A stretch of DNA of 64,000 nucleotides, from contig JAPLYU010000003.1 in NCBI GenBank assembly GCA_026395405.1, forward strand, positions 1 to 64,000, given 5' to 3'. Position numbers and translations under genes: made by a program. Shown here piece after piece: positions 1-12,440 of the stretch. How positions within the stretch are numbered: the first letter of the stretch is position 1; each line of letters starts with the position of its first letter. The notes under the pieces are model-generated. The model was not told where the DNA came from, ran no database searches, and was given only the letters and a program-made list of their open reading frames with translations. Origin of the DNA: Candidatus Saccharimonadota bacterium (GTDB lineage Bacteria; Patescibacteriota; Saccharimonadia; Saccharimonadales; Saccharimonadaceae).

Positions 1-985
<985 letters not shown>

Positions 986-1126
986 AGATAATCATCGATA
1001 AATCGATGTAATCTATAACTCAATATAAACTGACGATGATTTGCACAACCAAATTGTCAAAGGACTTTTAATCTGTTACAACTCCACGTTGACTTGCACC
1101 AAAATAGCGCGACCAGATTGTTATCA

Positions 1127-1156
1127 ATCATACCTCATTAGATATGTATCAGTCAA
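1127..1156 (-). promoter_or_regulatory. rRNA operon promoter (TTGACT-N18-TATGAT)
   Basis: On the minus strand TTGACT (1156-1151) is followed after 18 bases by TATGAT (1132-1127). Transcription would start near 1120, giving a leader of about 135 nt before the mature 16S. A second TTGACA-like -35 lies at 1060-1055 without an equally good -10. The promoter sits directly after the stop codon of the DUF212 gene, so rRNA can be transcribed independently of the gyrBA operon. Confidence 0.6.
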
Positions 1157-1174
1157 GTGTAATATGCTTATATC

Positions 1175-1615
1175 TTATAGTGTTGCTAAAAACACTACAA
1201 TGCCAATTGCCGCACCCAGCACTGCACCCAGCGCTACCTCTGTTGGTGTATGTCCCATCGCGACCCTTGGCAACCCAACTTTGCTGCCCGTCGCTTTGAT
1301 TAATTTGTGAATCGCCACGCCTTGTTCGCCGGCTGATCGGCGAACCTTAACAGCATCGTACATTACTATTACAGCGAAAAGTAGTGCTAAACCGAACAGG
1401 CCGGAATCAATACCGTCTTTAAGGCCAATTATCGTAACCATCGCAACAACCGCTGCACTATGTGCACTTGGCATTCCCCCGGAAATAAACAGATACGCCC
1501 GAAGGCTACGCTTTTCTTTATTTACATAACTGATTACGAATTTGATTATATGAGCTGAAACCCATGCTAGTAGAATCGTTATCAAATATGGAGATACTTG
1601 AATAACGTCCGGCAT
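1175..1615 (-). CDS. DUF212 / YuiD-like divergent PAP2 family membrane protein
   Basis: This 146-aa protein has hydrophobic segments near residues 7-25, 55-80 and 125-145. It carries the motifs of the DUF212 (divergent PAP2, Bacillus YuiD) family: GGMPSAHSA near residue 46, DAVKVRRSAGEQ near 87 and GHTPTEV near 121. These correspond to the K/R, S-H and R-x5-H blocks of acid phosphatase/haloperoxidases, so a membrane phosphatase acting on lipid-linked or polyprenyl phosphates is plausible but inferred. The start codon overlaps the gyrA stop in TAATG, so translation is probably coupled to gyrA in a gyrB-gyrA-yuiD order. Full length for the family. Confidence 0.85.
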   Translation of the reverse strand: MPDVIQVSPYLITILLAWVSAHIIKFVISYVNKEKRSLRAYLFISGGMPSAHSAAVVAMVTIIGLKDGIDSGLFGLALLFAVIVMYDAVKVRRSAGEQGVAIHKLIKATGSKVGLPRVAMGHTPTEVALGAVLGAAIGIVVFLATL

Positions 1616-4134
1616 TACGACTCCTCGGCCAATTCTTTAGTTTTTTCTTGCTCTGGCATAAGTCCCAACGAGGCAACCTTATCGCCTTCGCGCATTCGCA
1701 TAATTCTAACGCCCTGAGTTGTCCTGCCGAGGGTTGGAATATCTTTTAATCCAACACGGATGGCTTGCCCGCCCGTTGATATCAATAGAACTTCAAATGC
1801 TTCGGGTTCCAAGGTATGAACTGCAATAATCGGACCGGTTTTGGCGGTAACAACTGCGGCCTTAATTCCAACTCCGCCACGTTTGTGTGATGGGAAATTC
1901 GAAACCTTAGTTGCTTTGCCATATCCATTTTCACTAATTACTAGTAACTTTCTATCGTCATCAACAATATCCATACCAACGACTTGGTCGTGCGGACGGA
2001 GTCTAACCCCCCTAACACCCCTAGCAGAACGTCCCATTGGTCGAGCATCCTTTTCGTTAAACCGGATAGTTTGACCAGCAGATGTTGATATTATTACATC
2101 GTTATCACCACTAGTCTTTTGAATCCACTTTAGCTCGTCGCCTTCATCCAGTTTGATTGCAATCAACCCGTTTGTACGTATGTTTGCGTAATCCCTTAGC
2201 GGCGTCTTTTTAATTGTGCCCTTTGTAGTAGTCATAAACAAATAACCCTCATCAGTAGCACCTTTTGCATGACTGATGATCGACGTAATTTTTTCCTCTG
2301 GTTGCAACTGCAACAAGTTGACCGCCGCAACGCCCCTAGTAGCCAAACTGGCGGCCGGGACTTCATAAGCTTTCAACCTGAATATTCGTCCACGATTCGT
2401 AAAGAATAGCAGGAAGTCATGGGTACTAGCTGGAATCAACTGATCAATGATATCCTCAGTTTTAATCGTCATCCCGCGCTTGCCTTTTCCACCCCTGTTT
2501 TGACGCCTATAGTCACTAATAAGTGTTCGCTTAATGTAGTTTTCGGCTGTAAGCAGTATTACACTTTCTTCTTCTGGGATTAATTCTTCGTCGCTGAACT
2601 TACCAAGTTCGTAATTAATCATTTGACTTCGTCTTTCGTCACCGTATTTTTCTTTCATTTCCAGAAGTTCAGTCTTAATAATCTTAAGAATCTCATGTTC
2701 ATCAGACAAAATTGCTTCTAATTTTGCAATTAAATCTGAAAGTTCCTTGAGTTCATTCTCGATGGCTTCGCGTTCCAATCCTGTTAGCCTTCGAAGTTGC
2801 ATAGCCAGTATGGCTTTAGCTTGAATCTCTGACAGTTTGAATTTTGCGATTAATGCAGCCTCGGCGTCTTCGGAAGTCCTGCTGGCGCGAATCGTTTTAA
2901 TAACCTCTTCGATATGATCCAGTGCAATTTTGTAACCTTCTAAAATATGCGCACGTTCTTTGGCCTTTCGTAGTTCAAACTCTGTTCTTCGTCGAACAAC
3001 TGTCTGGCGATGCTTTACAAATTCACTTAAAATTTCTTGCAGCCCTAGGATGCGTGGCTGAATACCTTCAATTAATGCCAACATATTAAAATGGAAGCTA
3101 GTTTGTAATGAAGTAAATTTAAATAGCTGATTTAATACTTTTTTAGGGTAGGCGTCTTTTTTAAGTTCGATTACAATTCTGACGGTTCCCCTGGCGCTTT
3201 CATCGCGCAAGTCGCTAATTGCGGCAAGTTTTTTGTCTTTAACCAATTCTGCAATTCTCTCTATAAGTGTTGCTTTATTTACAGCAAAAGGAATTTCGGT
3301 AACGATGATTTGATGTCGCCCCCTCTTATTCTCTTCAATCGTTGCGACCGCTCGAATTACTACACTGCCACGTCCGGTTTGATAAGCTTGTCGCATTGGC
3401 GACCCGCCATAAACGATAGCGCCGGTTGCAAAATCAGGACCCTTAACGTGTTTTAGTAAATCATCTAAGGTTACGGTGTCTGGATTGTCAATAAGATATA
3501 TCGTTGCGTCCACTAATTCGCTTAGATTATGTGATGGAATAGATGTTGCCATACCAACGGCAATCCCGATTTGACCGTTCAGCAGCAGATTCGGCAGTTT
3601 AGCGGGCAATACCACAGGTTCCTGTTCGGACCCGTCATAATTATCGCGAAAATCAACTGTATCTTTATCCAAATCATTCAACAGTTCGTTCCCGGCTTTA
3701 TCTAGTCGAGCTTCGGTATATCGTGAAGCTGCGGCTGGATCTCCGTCCATTGAACCAAAGTTACCCTGACCATTAACAAGTGTGTAGCGCATCGTCCAGT
3801 TTTGCGCCAGACGAACCATAGAATCATAAATCGCGGAATCACCATGCGGGTGATATTTACCCATGACGTCACCAACAATACGTGCGGATTTGGTAAATTT
3901 CCCGCCAGGACGCAAACCTTGCTCGCCCATTGAATATAATATACGACGATGGACTGGCTTTAGCCCATCACGGACATCAGGCAAAGCCCTGTCAATAATC
4001 ACACTCATCGAATATCGTAGGAAGCTATCCTCCATCACATCTTCGATTGTTTCTTTTTCTACAACACGTGAATGTGTTTGCAAAACCTCTTGAATCTCTT
4101 CACCGTCAATTGATGTAATGTTTTCATCATCCAT
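1615..4134 (-). CDS. gyrA: DNA gyrase subunit A
   Basis: At 839 aa this is a full-length GyrA, the breakage-reunion subunit of the type IIA topoisomerase that introduces negative supercoils. The N-terminal domain begins with the conserved [31 protein letters not shown] block, and the catalytic tyrosine lies in SRYTEARL near residue 138. A long coiled-coil region follows around 380-500. The C-terminal beta-pinwheel starts near 520 and has a GyrA box of the form QNRGGKG, which supports gyrase rather than topoisomerase IV ParC. The tail is acidic (KTKELAEES). It starts 3 bp downstream of the gyrB stop, in the same operon. Confidence 0.98.
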   Translation of the reverse strand: MDDENITSIDGEEIQEVLQTHSRVVEKETIEDVMEDSFLRYSMSVIIDRALPDVRDGLKPVHRRILYSMGEQGLRPGGKFTKSARIVGDVMGKYHPHGDSAIYDSMVRLAQNWTMRYTLVNGQGNFGSMDGDPAAASRYTEARLDKAGNELLNDLDKDTVDFRDNYDGSEQEPVVLPAKLPNLLLNGQIGIAVGMATSIPSHNLSELVDATIYLIDNPDTVTLDDLLKHVKGPDFATGAIVYGGSPMRQAYQTGRGSVVIRAVATIEENKRGRHQIIVTEIPFAVNKATLIERIAELVKDKKLAAISDLRDESARGTVRIVIELKKDAYPKKVLNQLFKFTSLQTSFHFNMLALIEGIQPRILGLQEILSEFVKHRQTVVRRRTEFELRKAKERAHILEGYKIALDHIEEVIKTIRASRTSEDAEAALIAKFKLSEIQAKAILAMQLRRLTGLEREAIENELKELSDLIAKLEAILSDEHEILKIIKTELLEMKEKYGDERRSQMINYELGKFSDEELIPEEESVILLTAENYIKRTLISDYRRQNRGGKGKRGMTIKTEDIIDQLIPASTHDFLLFFTNRGRIFRLKAYEVPAASLATRGVAAVNLLQLQPEEKITSIISHAKGATDEGYLFMTTTKGTIKKTPLRDYANIRTNGLIAIKLDEGDELKWIQKTSGDNDVIISTSAGQTIRFNEKDARPMGRSARGVRGVRLRPHDQVVGMDIVDDDRKLLVISENGYGKATKVSNFPSHKRGGVGIKAAVVTAKTGPIIAVHTLEPEAFEVLLISTGGQAIRVGLKDIPTLGRTTQGVRIMRMREGDKVASLGLMPEQEKTKELAEES

Positions 4135-4136
4135 AT

Positions 4137-6196
<2,060 letters not shown>

Positions 6197-6216
6197 GCTA
6201 TTGCGCTGAACATATT

Positions 6217-6225
6217 TGTTATGCT
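6217..6225 (+). promoter_or_regulatory. extended -10 promoter of the surface-protein gene (TGTTATGCT)
   Basis: TG-N-TATGCT precedes the 6264 gene with no clear -35. A purine-rich Shine-Dalgarno (AAGAGG) follows near 6237-6243. The spacing gives a leader of about 30 nt. Confidence 0.4.
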
Positions 6226-6263
6226 AAAGTGTAGCATAAGAGGTTAAATTAAACAAAAAAATT

Positions 6264-7814
6264 ATGTTTAAAAAAATAGTATCAAATCTACCCTTCAGCC
6301 CGGCACTCGTAGGTCAACTTGGGTTCTATGCAAAACGTCTGAAAAAGGAGGAGGCAACTAGACGACTTGGACTTATTTTCCTAGCTCTTACTCTCATAGT
6401 TCAGTCATTTGCTATATTCCAACCTTCGGAATCTGCCAATGCTTCTAGTGACACTGATATGGTTTCGGGTGGGGTTTCTTCAATAAGCGATTATTTGAAA
6501 TCTTACGACGCCAACACGAAACATTTACAAGATACCATGAATTATGTCGGTATTACACGACACGAGATTGTTTCTGCAGCTTCGAATTACACTTCATTCA
6601 AAGCTGGTGATAAGTTATCTTGGGGTTATGCCTCTAGGTTTAGTTACGCCGAAGGTGAAAGGGTACATCCGATATTTAACGATAACGGCACTAGGGTTAG
6701 TACGGTCTATTCAAGACCCCTGCGACTGTGGGGAAATTCAAGCATGCTAAGTGATGGGTGGATTGGTCATTCAGCAAAGATGGGTTGGTTTGCAATTTTG
6801 AGGTCATGCGGTAATTTAGTCACCGACAAGCTCCCAACTCCTGTTCAGCCGGATTATAGTTGTGACGAACTAACGGCCAAGCTAATCAGCGGAAATCAAT
6901 ATAAGTTCAGCGGCCGAGCAACCGCTAAAAACGGAGCTTCGGTTAAAAACTATGAATTTGATTTTGGAGACGGTGCGAATAAAACAACCGCCAGTCCGAA
7001 TAATATTCTACATACCTACTCCAGTAAGGATGCCACATACAAAGCAAGATTAAGTGTTAATTTCAAAGTAAATGGCGCGTCTAAAAATGCCTCCAGCAAT
7101 GCATGCACAGCAAAAATTACAGTCAGCAAACCACCAACCCCTCCCCCATGCACGCTAAACCCCGATCTGTTGGCTAGTGATGAAAACTGTAAACCATGCC
7201 CGGGCAACGATGCCCTTTGGATTAACGACGAATCCTGTATCCCAAACATTATTCAGTCTAAAACCGCAACGAATACATCGCAGGGGTTTGTCGACGCTTC
7301 GTCGGTCACTGCCCACTCCGGTGATCAAATCAGCTACACAATTAATATTGAAAATAAAGGACTAAGTACAAAAACCGTAAAACTAGAGGACCACTTAGGT
7401 GATGTTTTGGAATACTCAACCCTAGTAGATAAGGGTGGTGGTTCGTTTAATGAAACGACCAAGGTCCTTTCTTGGTCCGACGTAACACTCGCACCAAAAG
7501 AGAAGCAAACCAGGACGTTCGTTGTAAGGGTGATGGATGAAATCCCCGCCACTGCAACCGGAGCAAGTGATCCAACTTCATTTGACTGCATCATGACAAA
7601 CATATTTGGGAATTCTACAAACGTTAATGTTGACTGCCCTACTCCAAAAATTGTAGAGACAGTTGCAAAAGAACTCCCACATACGGGTCCTACTGAAAAC
7701 ATTATCTTTTCTGGAATAATTCTGGCAATAACAACATACTTCTACGTCAGAACGCGTCAGGTAAAGCGAGAGGTCCAGTTAATCCGAAAAGACGTTACTA
7801 CTGGAACAATATAA
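6264..7814 (+). CDS. surface protein with PKD and DUF11-like domains and LPHTG sorting-type C-terminus
   Basis: This 516-aa protein begins with a basic segment NLPFSPALVGQLGFYAKRL followed by a hydrophobic stretch (residues about 36-55) and an SANASS-type cleavage region. I recognise this N-terminus as recurrent on Saccharibacteria surface proteins. A PKD-like fold lies around 195-275 (YEFDFGDG...LHTYSS). A cysteine-rich linker follows near 285-325. A DUF11-type domain spans about 330-430 (SGDQISYTINIENKG...). Near residue 471 LPHTG is followed by a hydrophobic helix and a basic stretch (RTRQVKREVQ), the order seen in sortase substrates, although the cytoplasmic tail is longer than usual. No sortase gene is in the window. 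The 7832 gene follows after 17 bp, probably co-transcribed. Exact role unknown; cell-wall or host contact is inferred. Confidence 0.8.
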   Translation: MFKKIVSNLPFSPALVGQLGFYAKRLKKEEATRRLGLIFLALTLIVQSFAIFQPSESANASSDTDMVSGGVSSISDYLKSYDANTKHLQDTMNYVGITRHEIVSAASNYTSFKAGDKLSWGYASRFSYAEGERVHPIFNDNGTRVSTVYSRPLRLWGNSSMLSDGWIGHSAKMGWFAILRSCGNLVTDKLPTPVQPDYSCDELTAKLISGNQYKFSGRATAKNGASVKNYEFDFGDGANKTTASPNNILHTYSSKDATYKARLSVNFKVNGASKNASSNACTAKITVSKPPTPPPCTLNPDLLASDENCKPCPGNDALWINDESCIPNIIQSKTATNTSQGFVDASSVTAHSGDQISYTINIENKGLSTKTVKLEDHLGDVLEYSTLVDKGGGSFNETTKVLSWSDVTLAPKEKQTRTFVVRVMDEIPATATGASDPTSFDCIMTNIFGNSTNVNVDCPTPKIVETVAKELPHTGPTENIIFSGIILAITTYFYVRTRQVKREVQLIRKDVTTGTI

Positions 7815-7831
7815 TAAATAGAGGATAAATT

Positions 7832-8407
7832 ATGGCTAATAATCAAGAACAACTAAAAAATGAACAAGAAAACACTTCCGAGGTTATAAAGCCTATTATT
7901 GAAAAGAAAGAAGGTCTTGTTGAGACTCCCGAATCAACAGTCGAACTATCGCCACGCGATATAGAAGCCCGCGCCGAAAAAGCCAGGCTAGAGGCCCTTG
8001 AAACTGCAGTAAGCGTAGAAACAAAAAGTGTTGAAAAAGAATCTAGCAAATCCCATAGCTCAAGACGTGGACCAATAAATAAAAAACAACACGAAAAAAG
8101 CTTCAAACAAACGATGTCCCAAGTCCAAAAAGAACTTCCAACAAGCAAGAGAGTATTTAGTAAAGTAATCCATAACAATTTTGTTGAAAAGACTAGTGAT
8201 ATTATCGGTGACACAGTTGCTAGACCGAATGCATTGTTTGCGGGCGCGTTTGTTGCATTCATTTTGACTATTCTGACCTATACTGTTGCGAAAACTATCG
8301 GCTACACCCTGTCCGGGTTTGAAACAATTGCCGCTTTTATTTTGGGTTGGTTAATAGGAATTAGCTATGACTACCTTCGATTATTAGTCACGGGTAAAAA
8401 GTCTTAA
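7832..8407 (+). CDS. hypothetical protein with charged N-terminus and C-terminal membrane anchor
   Basis: I do not recognise a family. The 191-aa product has a long charged, probably disordered N-terminal half rich in Glu, Lys and Ser (residues 1-125). Two hydrophobic segments follow near 138-157 and 160-182 (FAGAFVAFILTILTYTV; ETIAAFILGWLIGISY), ending in a short basic tail. The topology suggests a membrane-anchored cytoplasmic domain. It follows the LPHTG protein by 17 bp with a GAGG Shine-Dalgarno, so the two are likely one operon. It converges with the ATPase gene at 8424. Confidence 0.7.
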   Translation: MANNQEQLKNEQENTSEVIKPIIEKKEGLVETPESTVELSPRDIEARAEKARLEALETAVSVETKSVEKESSKSHSSRRGPINKKQHEKSFKQTMSQVQKELPTSKRVFSKVIHNNFVEKTSDIIGDTVARPNALFAGAFVAFILTILTYTVAKTIGYTLSGFETIAAFILGWLIGISYDYLRLLVTGKKS

Positions 8408-8423
8408 CAAATCTTTGATGCTA

Positions 8424-11183
8424 TTATCTTAGTTTTATTGTGACGCCGTCGTCAGACCCGGAGTTTTCCCTTGTGTGGAATTTTTCGGTCGGTGGGGCTT
8501 CGTTTACTGGTTTATTATCACTTGGTGTTGGGGTATTTGCTTTTGGTGCATCAATCTTGGCAATGTTTGCGTTTTTTGACGACTTGGCAATTTGTTCACG
8601 TTTTGCTAGCCATTCGTCCATAAATGACGATCCCGTACTAGTAACATGAGCCACTGGCTTTATTGGTGCCTCTGCCGTCCTTACACCCGACTGGACACTC
8701 TGATTTTTACTAAGTGCCTCTAGTTTTGCCCTTCTGGCTACGTCTCCAGCCTCTAAGCGCGCAAAGATCTCTTTCTCGACCAAAGCCCTCGGTCGACCAT
8801 ACTTAGCCGCAGAGAGCTTTTTAATTGCGTCTTGGAGCAGAGGATTCGGCTTTACCATTGGTGGTATCAGATTCATACTAAAGGCAGATGATGGCACATC
8901 GTTAATCATTACGGAAGTGATGGTTTGAAAGTTTGGTAGTTTAGTAAGATCTTCGGCATCAAACGTCGGCATAAATTTCTTTTGTAGTATTTCTGCATCA
9001 GTAATACCCAAACGACCACTTATTATTGTACCGATATTACCCAAGATGGACTCACGGATATTATCCGTCAGTTGAGTCATAAACTGGTTTGCAAGTATCA
9101 AATTCAATCGGTATTTCCGAGCTTCAGATAAAATCGTTGCAAACGAATCGGTTGCAAAGTTTTGGAACTCGTCTACATACAGGGCAAAGTCTTGACGTTC
9201 ATCTTCGGGAATATCATCACGCCCCATAGCCGCAACTTGAAATTTCATAATGAATATCATACCCAACAACTGAGAATTCAACTCACCTGTTTTACCCTTT
9301 GATAAGTTAACGATAAGGATTTTCTTGTTATCCATGATTTCTCGCAAGTTAAAGCCGCTTTTTGTTTGACCGATAATATTACGCATCATCTCGTTCGATA
9401 AAAATGCACCGAATTTACTTACAAACCATCCCAATACCTCTGATTTATTAGCTTCACTGGTTTGAGCCATCTCTTTATTCCAAAAATCCAATACCGTTCG
9501 GTCTTTGACATATTTTAGTTTCTCATCCGTAAATGATTGGTCATTAAACACCTGCGGAACATCAATAAACGCCGATCCATTAGGGTCGCTCATAATTGTT
9601 AAAGCGGCATTTCTAAACCAATGCTCATATCTGGGTCCAATAATTCCAGTATGCCCTGGGTCGTACAGTTTATATAACATAGCAATCGCTTCTTGTATTA
9701 AAAAGTCGCGCTGGTCTTGAGTTTCAAATTCAAATAAATTCAATCCTATGGGATTCTCCATATCACCTGGAGAAAAATAAATGACGTCCTCTACCCTTTC
9801 TTTTGGTATTACGCCCAACAAACTTTCTGCAGCGTCTCCGTGAGGATCAATAAACGCAAAACCACGACCGTCCATCATATCTTGATATGCCAAATTATTT
9901 AACAAACTCGTTTTACCCGTACCAGTTTGCCCAATAAAGTAAGTATGTCTGCGCCTGTCGTTCGTGCTCAGCCTGATTTGCTTTTTAGTACCACGAAATT
10001 CGTTATAACCCAGTAAAAATCCCTCGTCCATCACCTGTGTGGGTCCGTCGACTTGTTTTGCCATTTGTCGCTTAACTTGTGAGGTAGGGATGCTATTTTG
10101 GTCAGGAAGATGAAATATTGTCGCTAGTTCAACACTATTCAGGATGTTTTGTTTTACGGTTTGTGGGAAAAACCTAAATATATATGCAGTTACTAGCTGT
10201 TCGATGTCTTTTGACACACTGAATTTAAAACCGTTATTGGTAGTTGAATCAAAAAGCGAAAATGCCGCGATAATATTTTTAAGTAAAGATTGCGATCTAG
10301 CTGCCGTATTCGACGATACTACAACTCGTATTAACACCTCATAACCAGGATGTCTCGTCTTTTCTTCAATCGACTCAATCACACCCTGTTCAAGTGACGA
10401 AAGTTGTTTTTCTTCAGGTTTAGTATCGCTGGTTTCTGGCGGTTTCCACAAAGCCTCCATCAGATTTTTTGGTTTAAAGACGTCACCAATACCAGAATTT
10501 TTTACGCCTTTATCTTTTTTAATCTTGTTGGCCATATAGACGGAGTTTTTAGTCCAACCATCTGATGCTGGCCTAATCATCATCTGCACAGCAACTCCGT
10601 CTTCGCGCGTAACAGTCGACAACGCGTTCAGTAATGCCCTAGATGCGTCCAATTTTGATTCTTGATATGTAACTATGGGATACACATAGTTTTTCTTTAA
10701 GGTAAACTCACCGCCAATCGTACCGCTTATTTTTCCTGTTTGGCTGAAAATATTTCGCTCTTCAACTTCTTCTAACCTGGCAGACGGATAAGCAGCAGCA
10801 ACGGCTTGTCGAATAATATCAGTTAATACCGCAGGGACAACTGCGTAATAATATACTAACCCCTCGTAGGCAACTACTTCGAAAGAAATGTGTCTTTGTC
10901 CATATATGCGACTTTTAAACCCCTTTGTGGCAGTGCTGGAAATAATGTTATACATCACCTGTGCCTGTGACAAGGCTTCTTCGGTGATGTCTCTTTCATC
11001 TCGACCATTAGACTCAAGGTCTTCCCCGGAAGGAGGTATGTGAATATGCATCGGAATCATTTTTAACCCACGTTCATAGTTCTTCGCATCCCTCATGGTT
11101 TTTTGGTATTGAGAAAAAACAAAAACGGCGACAACCACACCTATAACCAGAATAATAATTACAGTTATAATTACATTTATCAT
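8424..11183 (-). CDS. VirB4/TraD-like type IV secretion-family ATPase, membrane-anchored
   Basis: The 919-aa protein starts with one transmembrane helix (residues about 2-25). A long N-terminal region follows, and then a HerA/VirD4-type P-loop ATPase core. Walker A is GQTGTGKTSLLNN near residue 413. FAFIDPHGD lies shortly after, and Walker B with downstream residues is LYVDEFQNFATDSF near 668. The ANQFMTQL element and a GRLGITDAE segment fit the coupling-protein family. The C-terminal about 150 residues are low-complexity and hydrophilic. Such ATPases are common in CPR genomes, often without a complete conjugation apparatus, and no VirB6/8/9/10 homologue is seen here. DNA or protein translocation is inferred. 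The two genes upstream (11211, 11683) may belong to the same transcription unit. Confidence 0.85.
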   Translation of the reverse strand: MINVIITVIIILVIGVVVAVFVFSQYQKTMRDAKNYERGLKMIPMHIHIPPSGEDLESNGRDERDITEEALSQAQVMYNIISSTATKGFKSRIYGQRHISFEVVAYEGLVYYYAVVPAVLTDIIRQAVAAAYPSARLEEVEERNIFSQTGKISGTIGGEFTLKKNYVYPIVTYQESKLDASRALLNALSTVTREDGVAVQMMIRPASDGWTKNSVYMANKIKKDKGVKNSGIGDVFKPKNLMEALWKPPETSDTKPEEKQLSSLEQGVIESIEEKTRHPGYEVLIRVVVSSNTAARSQSLLKNIIAAFSLFDSTTNNGFKFSVSKDIEQLVTAYIFRFFPQTVKQNILNSVELATIFHLPDQNSIPTSQVKRQMAKQVDGPTQVMDEGFLLGYNEFRGTKKQIRLSTNDRRRHTYFIGQTGTGKTSLLNNLAYQDMMDGRGFAFIDPHGDAAESLLGVIPKERVEDVIYFSPGDMENPIGLNLFEFETQDQRDFLIQEAIAMLYKLYDPGHTGIIGPRYEHWFRNAALTIMSDPNGSAFIDVPQVFNDQSFTDEKLKYVKDRTVLDFWNKEMAQTSEANKSEVLGWFVSKFGAFLSNEMMRNIIGQTKSGFNLREIMDNKKILIVNLSKGKTGELNSQLLGMIFIMKFQVAAMGRDDIPEDERQDFALYVDEFQNFATDSFATILSEARKYRLNLILANQFMTQLTDNIRESILGNIGTIISGRLGITDAEILQKKFMPTFDAEDLTKLPNFQTITSVMINDVPSSAFSMNLIPPMVKPNPLLQDAIKKLSAAKYGRPRALVEKEIFARLEAGDVARRAKLEALSKNQSVQSGVRTAEAPIKPVAHVTSTGSSFMDEWLAKREQIAKSSKNANIAKIDAPKANTPTPSDNKPVNEAPPTEKFHTRENSGSDDGVTIKLR

Positions 11184-11210
11184 CTCGCTGTTTTTTGTCT
11201 AGGTGACATC

Positions 11211-11630
11211 CTACTCAGCAGCACCTAGTTCCCTCCCGAAGCGTTTTTTCAAATAATCTGCCTGAAGCTTGTTCACCTTTTCATCTTGTAGGTGTGGATC
11301 ATCCCTTGTCTCGGCAACAATTTTTTTAGCCTTGTCGACCCACTCCTTTTCGATTAAATCGTCATCATTTGCAACGGCTGGGTTATTGGATAGACTCGTA
11401 TCGTCGACGGCGTCATCTGTTGCCGTCCCTATAACCGGAGTGGGCAACACCGTAGTTAGCCCTATATCTGCCCTAATCGCGTCGGCCTCACTTTTCCTTT
11501 CATATGCCTCTGCTCCATCGGAAATAGTGTTCTCGGGTGTGTCAAGAATAGGTGCGTTCTCGGCATTTCGTTTCTCTTGAGTAGCCAACTGCTCTGGTGC
11601 AGAATTTTGTGAAGATGACTCTGGTTTCAT
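11211..11630 (-). CDS. conserved hypothetical acidic protein
   Basis: This 139-aa soluble protein has no recognised domain. The first 90 residues are low-complexity and acidic. The C-terminus (EKEWVDKAKKIVAETRDDPHLQDEKVNKLQADYLKKRFG) is a charged helix that I recall as a recurring Saccharibacteria motif. It is 27 bp upstream of the VirB4-like ATPase gene and may be an accessory of it. A TATAAT preceded by TG lies seven bases before the ATG with no Shine-Dalgarno, implying a leaderless transcript. Confidence 0.7.
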   Translation of the reverse strand: MKPESSSQNSAPEQLATQEKRNAENAPILDTPENTISDGAEAYERKSEADAIRADIGLTTVLPTPVIGTATDDAVDDTSLSNNPAVANDDDLIEKEWVDKAKKIVAETRDDPHLQDEKVNKLQADYLKKRFGRELGAAE

Positions 11631-11637
11631 ATCTGTA

Positions 11638-11646
11638 ATTATATCA
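11638..11646 (-). promoter_or_regulatory. extended -10 (TGATATAAT) seven bases before the start codon
   Basis: On the minus strand TGATATAAT is followed by seven bases and the ATG at 11630. Transcription would begin at or next to the start codon, so the mRNA is predicted to be leaderless. Confidence 0.6.
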
Positions 11647-11682
11647 TGTTACTTTGCTAACAACGAGCTTATGCTAACAAAT

Positions 11683-12069
11683 TTAATTTATTCTTTTTGA
11701 CACATATAAACAACCAATAATAATGAAAATTATTATCAACAATATCTCGTAAATACCAACACTTCCTACAGACGATAACCCGATTAGCATTATTGGTCCC
11801 GAAGCAACTACAGTCGAATAATAATAAGAGCGCCTAAACGTTAATTCCTCAATTGGCCTTCTGGGAGCAAGTGTCGCTGAAATTCGCGCAACTACCAGGC
11901 TAGACGCCCGCATTACATACGCAAAAATACCTACTAACGACACATAGGCAAATATAAATATAACTAATATTCCAAAAGGTCCAGCTGTTAAGGGTGTTGT
12001 TACGTTTAACAATATGGCTAGAAGGCAAATGCTAAAAATAGTTACGATTGTGATTAATGTCTTGATCAT
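11683..12069 (-). CDS. hypothetical small membrane protein
   Basis: No family recognised. The 128-aa product has four likely membrane segments (about residues 3-22, 28-50, 73-95 and 100-122) separated by short loops. One central basic loop contains RASSLVVARISATLAPRRPIEE. A TATAGT hexamer eight bases before the ATG suggests a leaderless or nearly leaderless mRNA. It is followed by the acidic 11630 gene and the VirB4-like ATPase, so the three may work at the membrane together. Confidence 0.6.
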   Translation of the reverse strand: MIKTLITIVTIFSICLLAILLNVTTPLTAGPFGILVIFIFAYVSLVGIFAYVMRASSLVVARISATLAPRRPIEELTFRRSYYYSTVVASGPIMLIGLSSVGSVGIYEILLIIIFIIIGCLYVSKRIN

Positions 12070-12104
12070 TCTTTTTTACTATAACACTTTAGCTTTTAGA
12101 CATG

Positions 12105-12440
12105 AAATAAGCCCGAGCGACAAGTCTTAATGCTTGGGTTGCAGCAAACGCCACATATATATAAAAAATTGAGCGTGTGAACCACAAGCAACCTGCCGCT
12201 GCAGGCTATTGACTGACCGCTCCGAGAAAACTCGGGGCATATTGTCTCTTGTACACGTTCCACGACACGTCATATTCAGTGGCAAATACCACATCCAAAA
12301 CGCACGGTACCGATGTACGCGCTACACGCCTTTGGCGGAGCATCAGCGACGCCACGTTTATTTTGATCATATCTTAACAATACAATCGACAAAACACAGT
12401 TGTCGTCACCGACTTTCCGTCAAAGCCTACGGTCAGTAAT
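12105..12440 (+). ncRNA. candidate structured RNA (unrecognised family)
   Basis: The segment is more GC-rich than the AT-rich flank to its right and contains nested complementarity. An 8-bp perfect stem closes it (ACTGACCG 12212-12219 with CGGTCAGT 12430-12437). Inside are CTCCGAG-AAAA-CTCGGGG (12220-12237), GTGG...CCAC (about 12279-12292), CGCC-TTT-GGCG (about 12327-12337) and CGACAA-N7-TTGTCG (12387-12405). A bulged hairpin AAGCCCGAGC/GCTTGGGTT lies upstream near 12105-12140. Two helices contain G-U pairs that would be A-C mismatches on the other strand, which favours the plus strand. No clear promoter or terminator is seen, and the family is unknown. The 76-codon TTG ORF at 12209-12439 covers the same span and is considered spurious. 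Confidence 0.35.

Noticed and set aside
1041-1310. 89-aa plus-strand ORF over the rRNA promoter
   Set aside because: Antisense to the DUF212 3' end and rRNA leader, no codon pattern, no Shine-Dalgarno.
12209-12439. 76-aa TTG ORF
   Set aside because: TTG start without Shine-Dalgarno, His/Arg-rich composition unlike neighbours, and it coincides exactly with nested inverted repeats, so an RNA is more likely.
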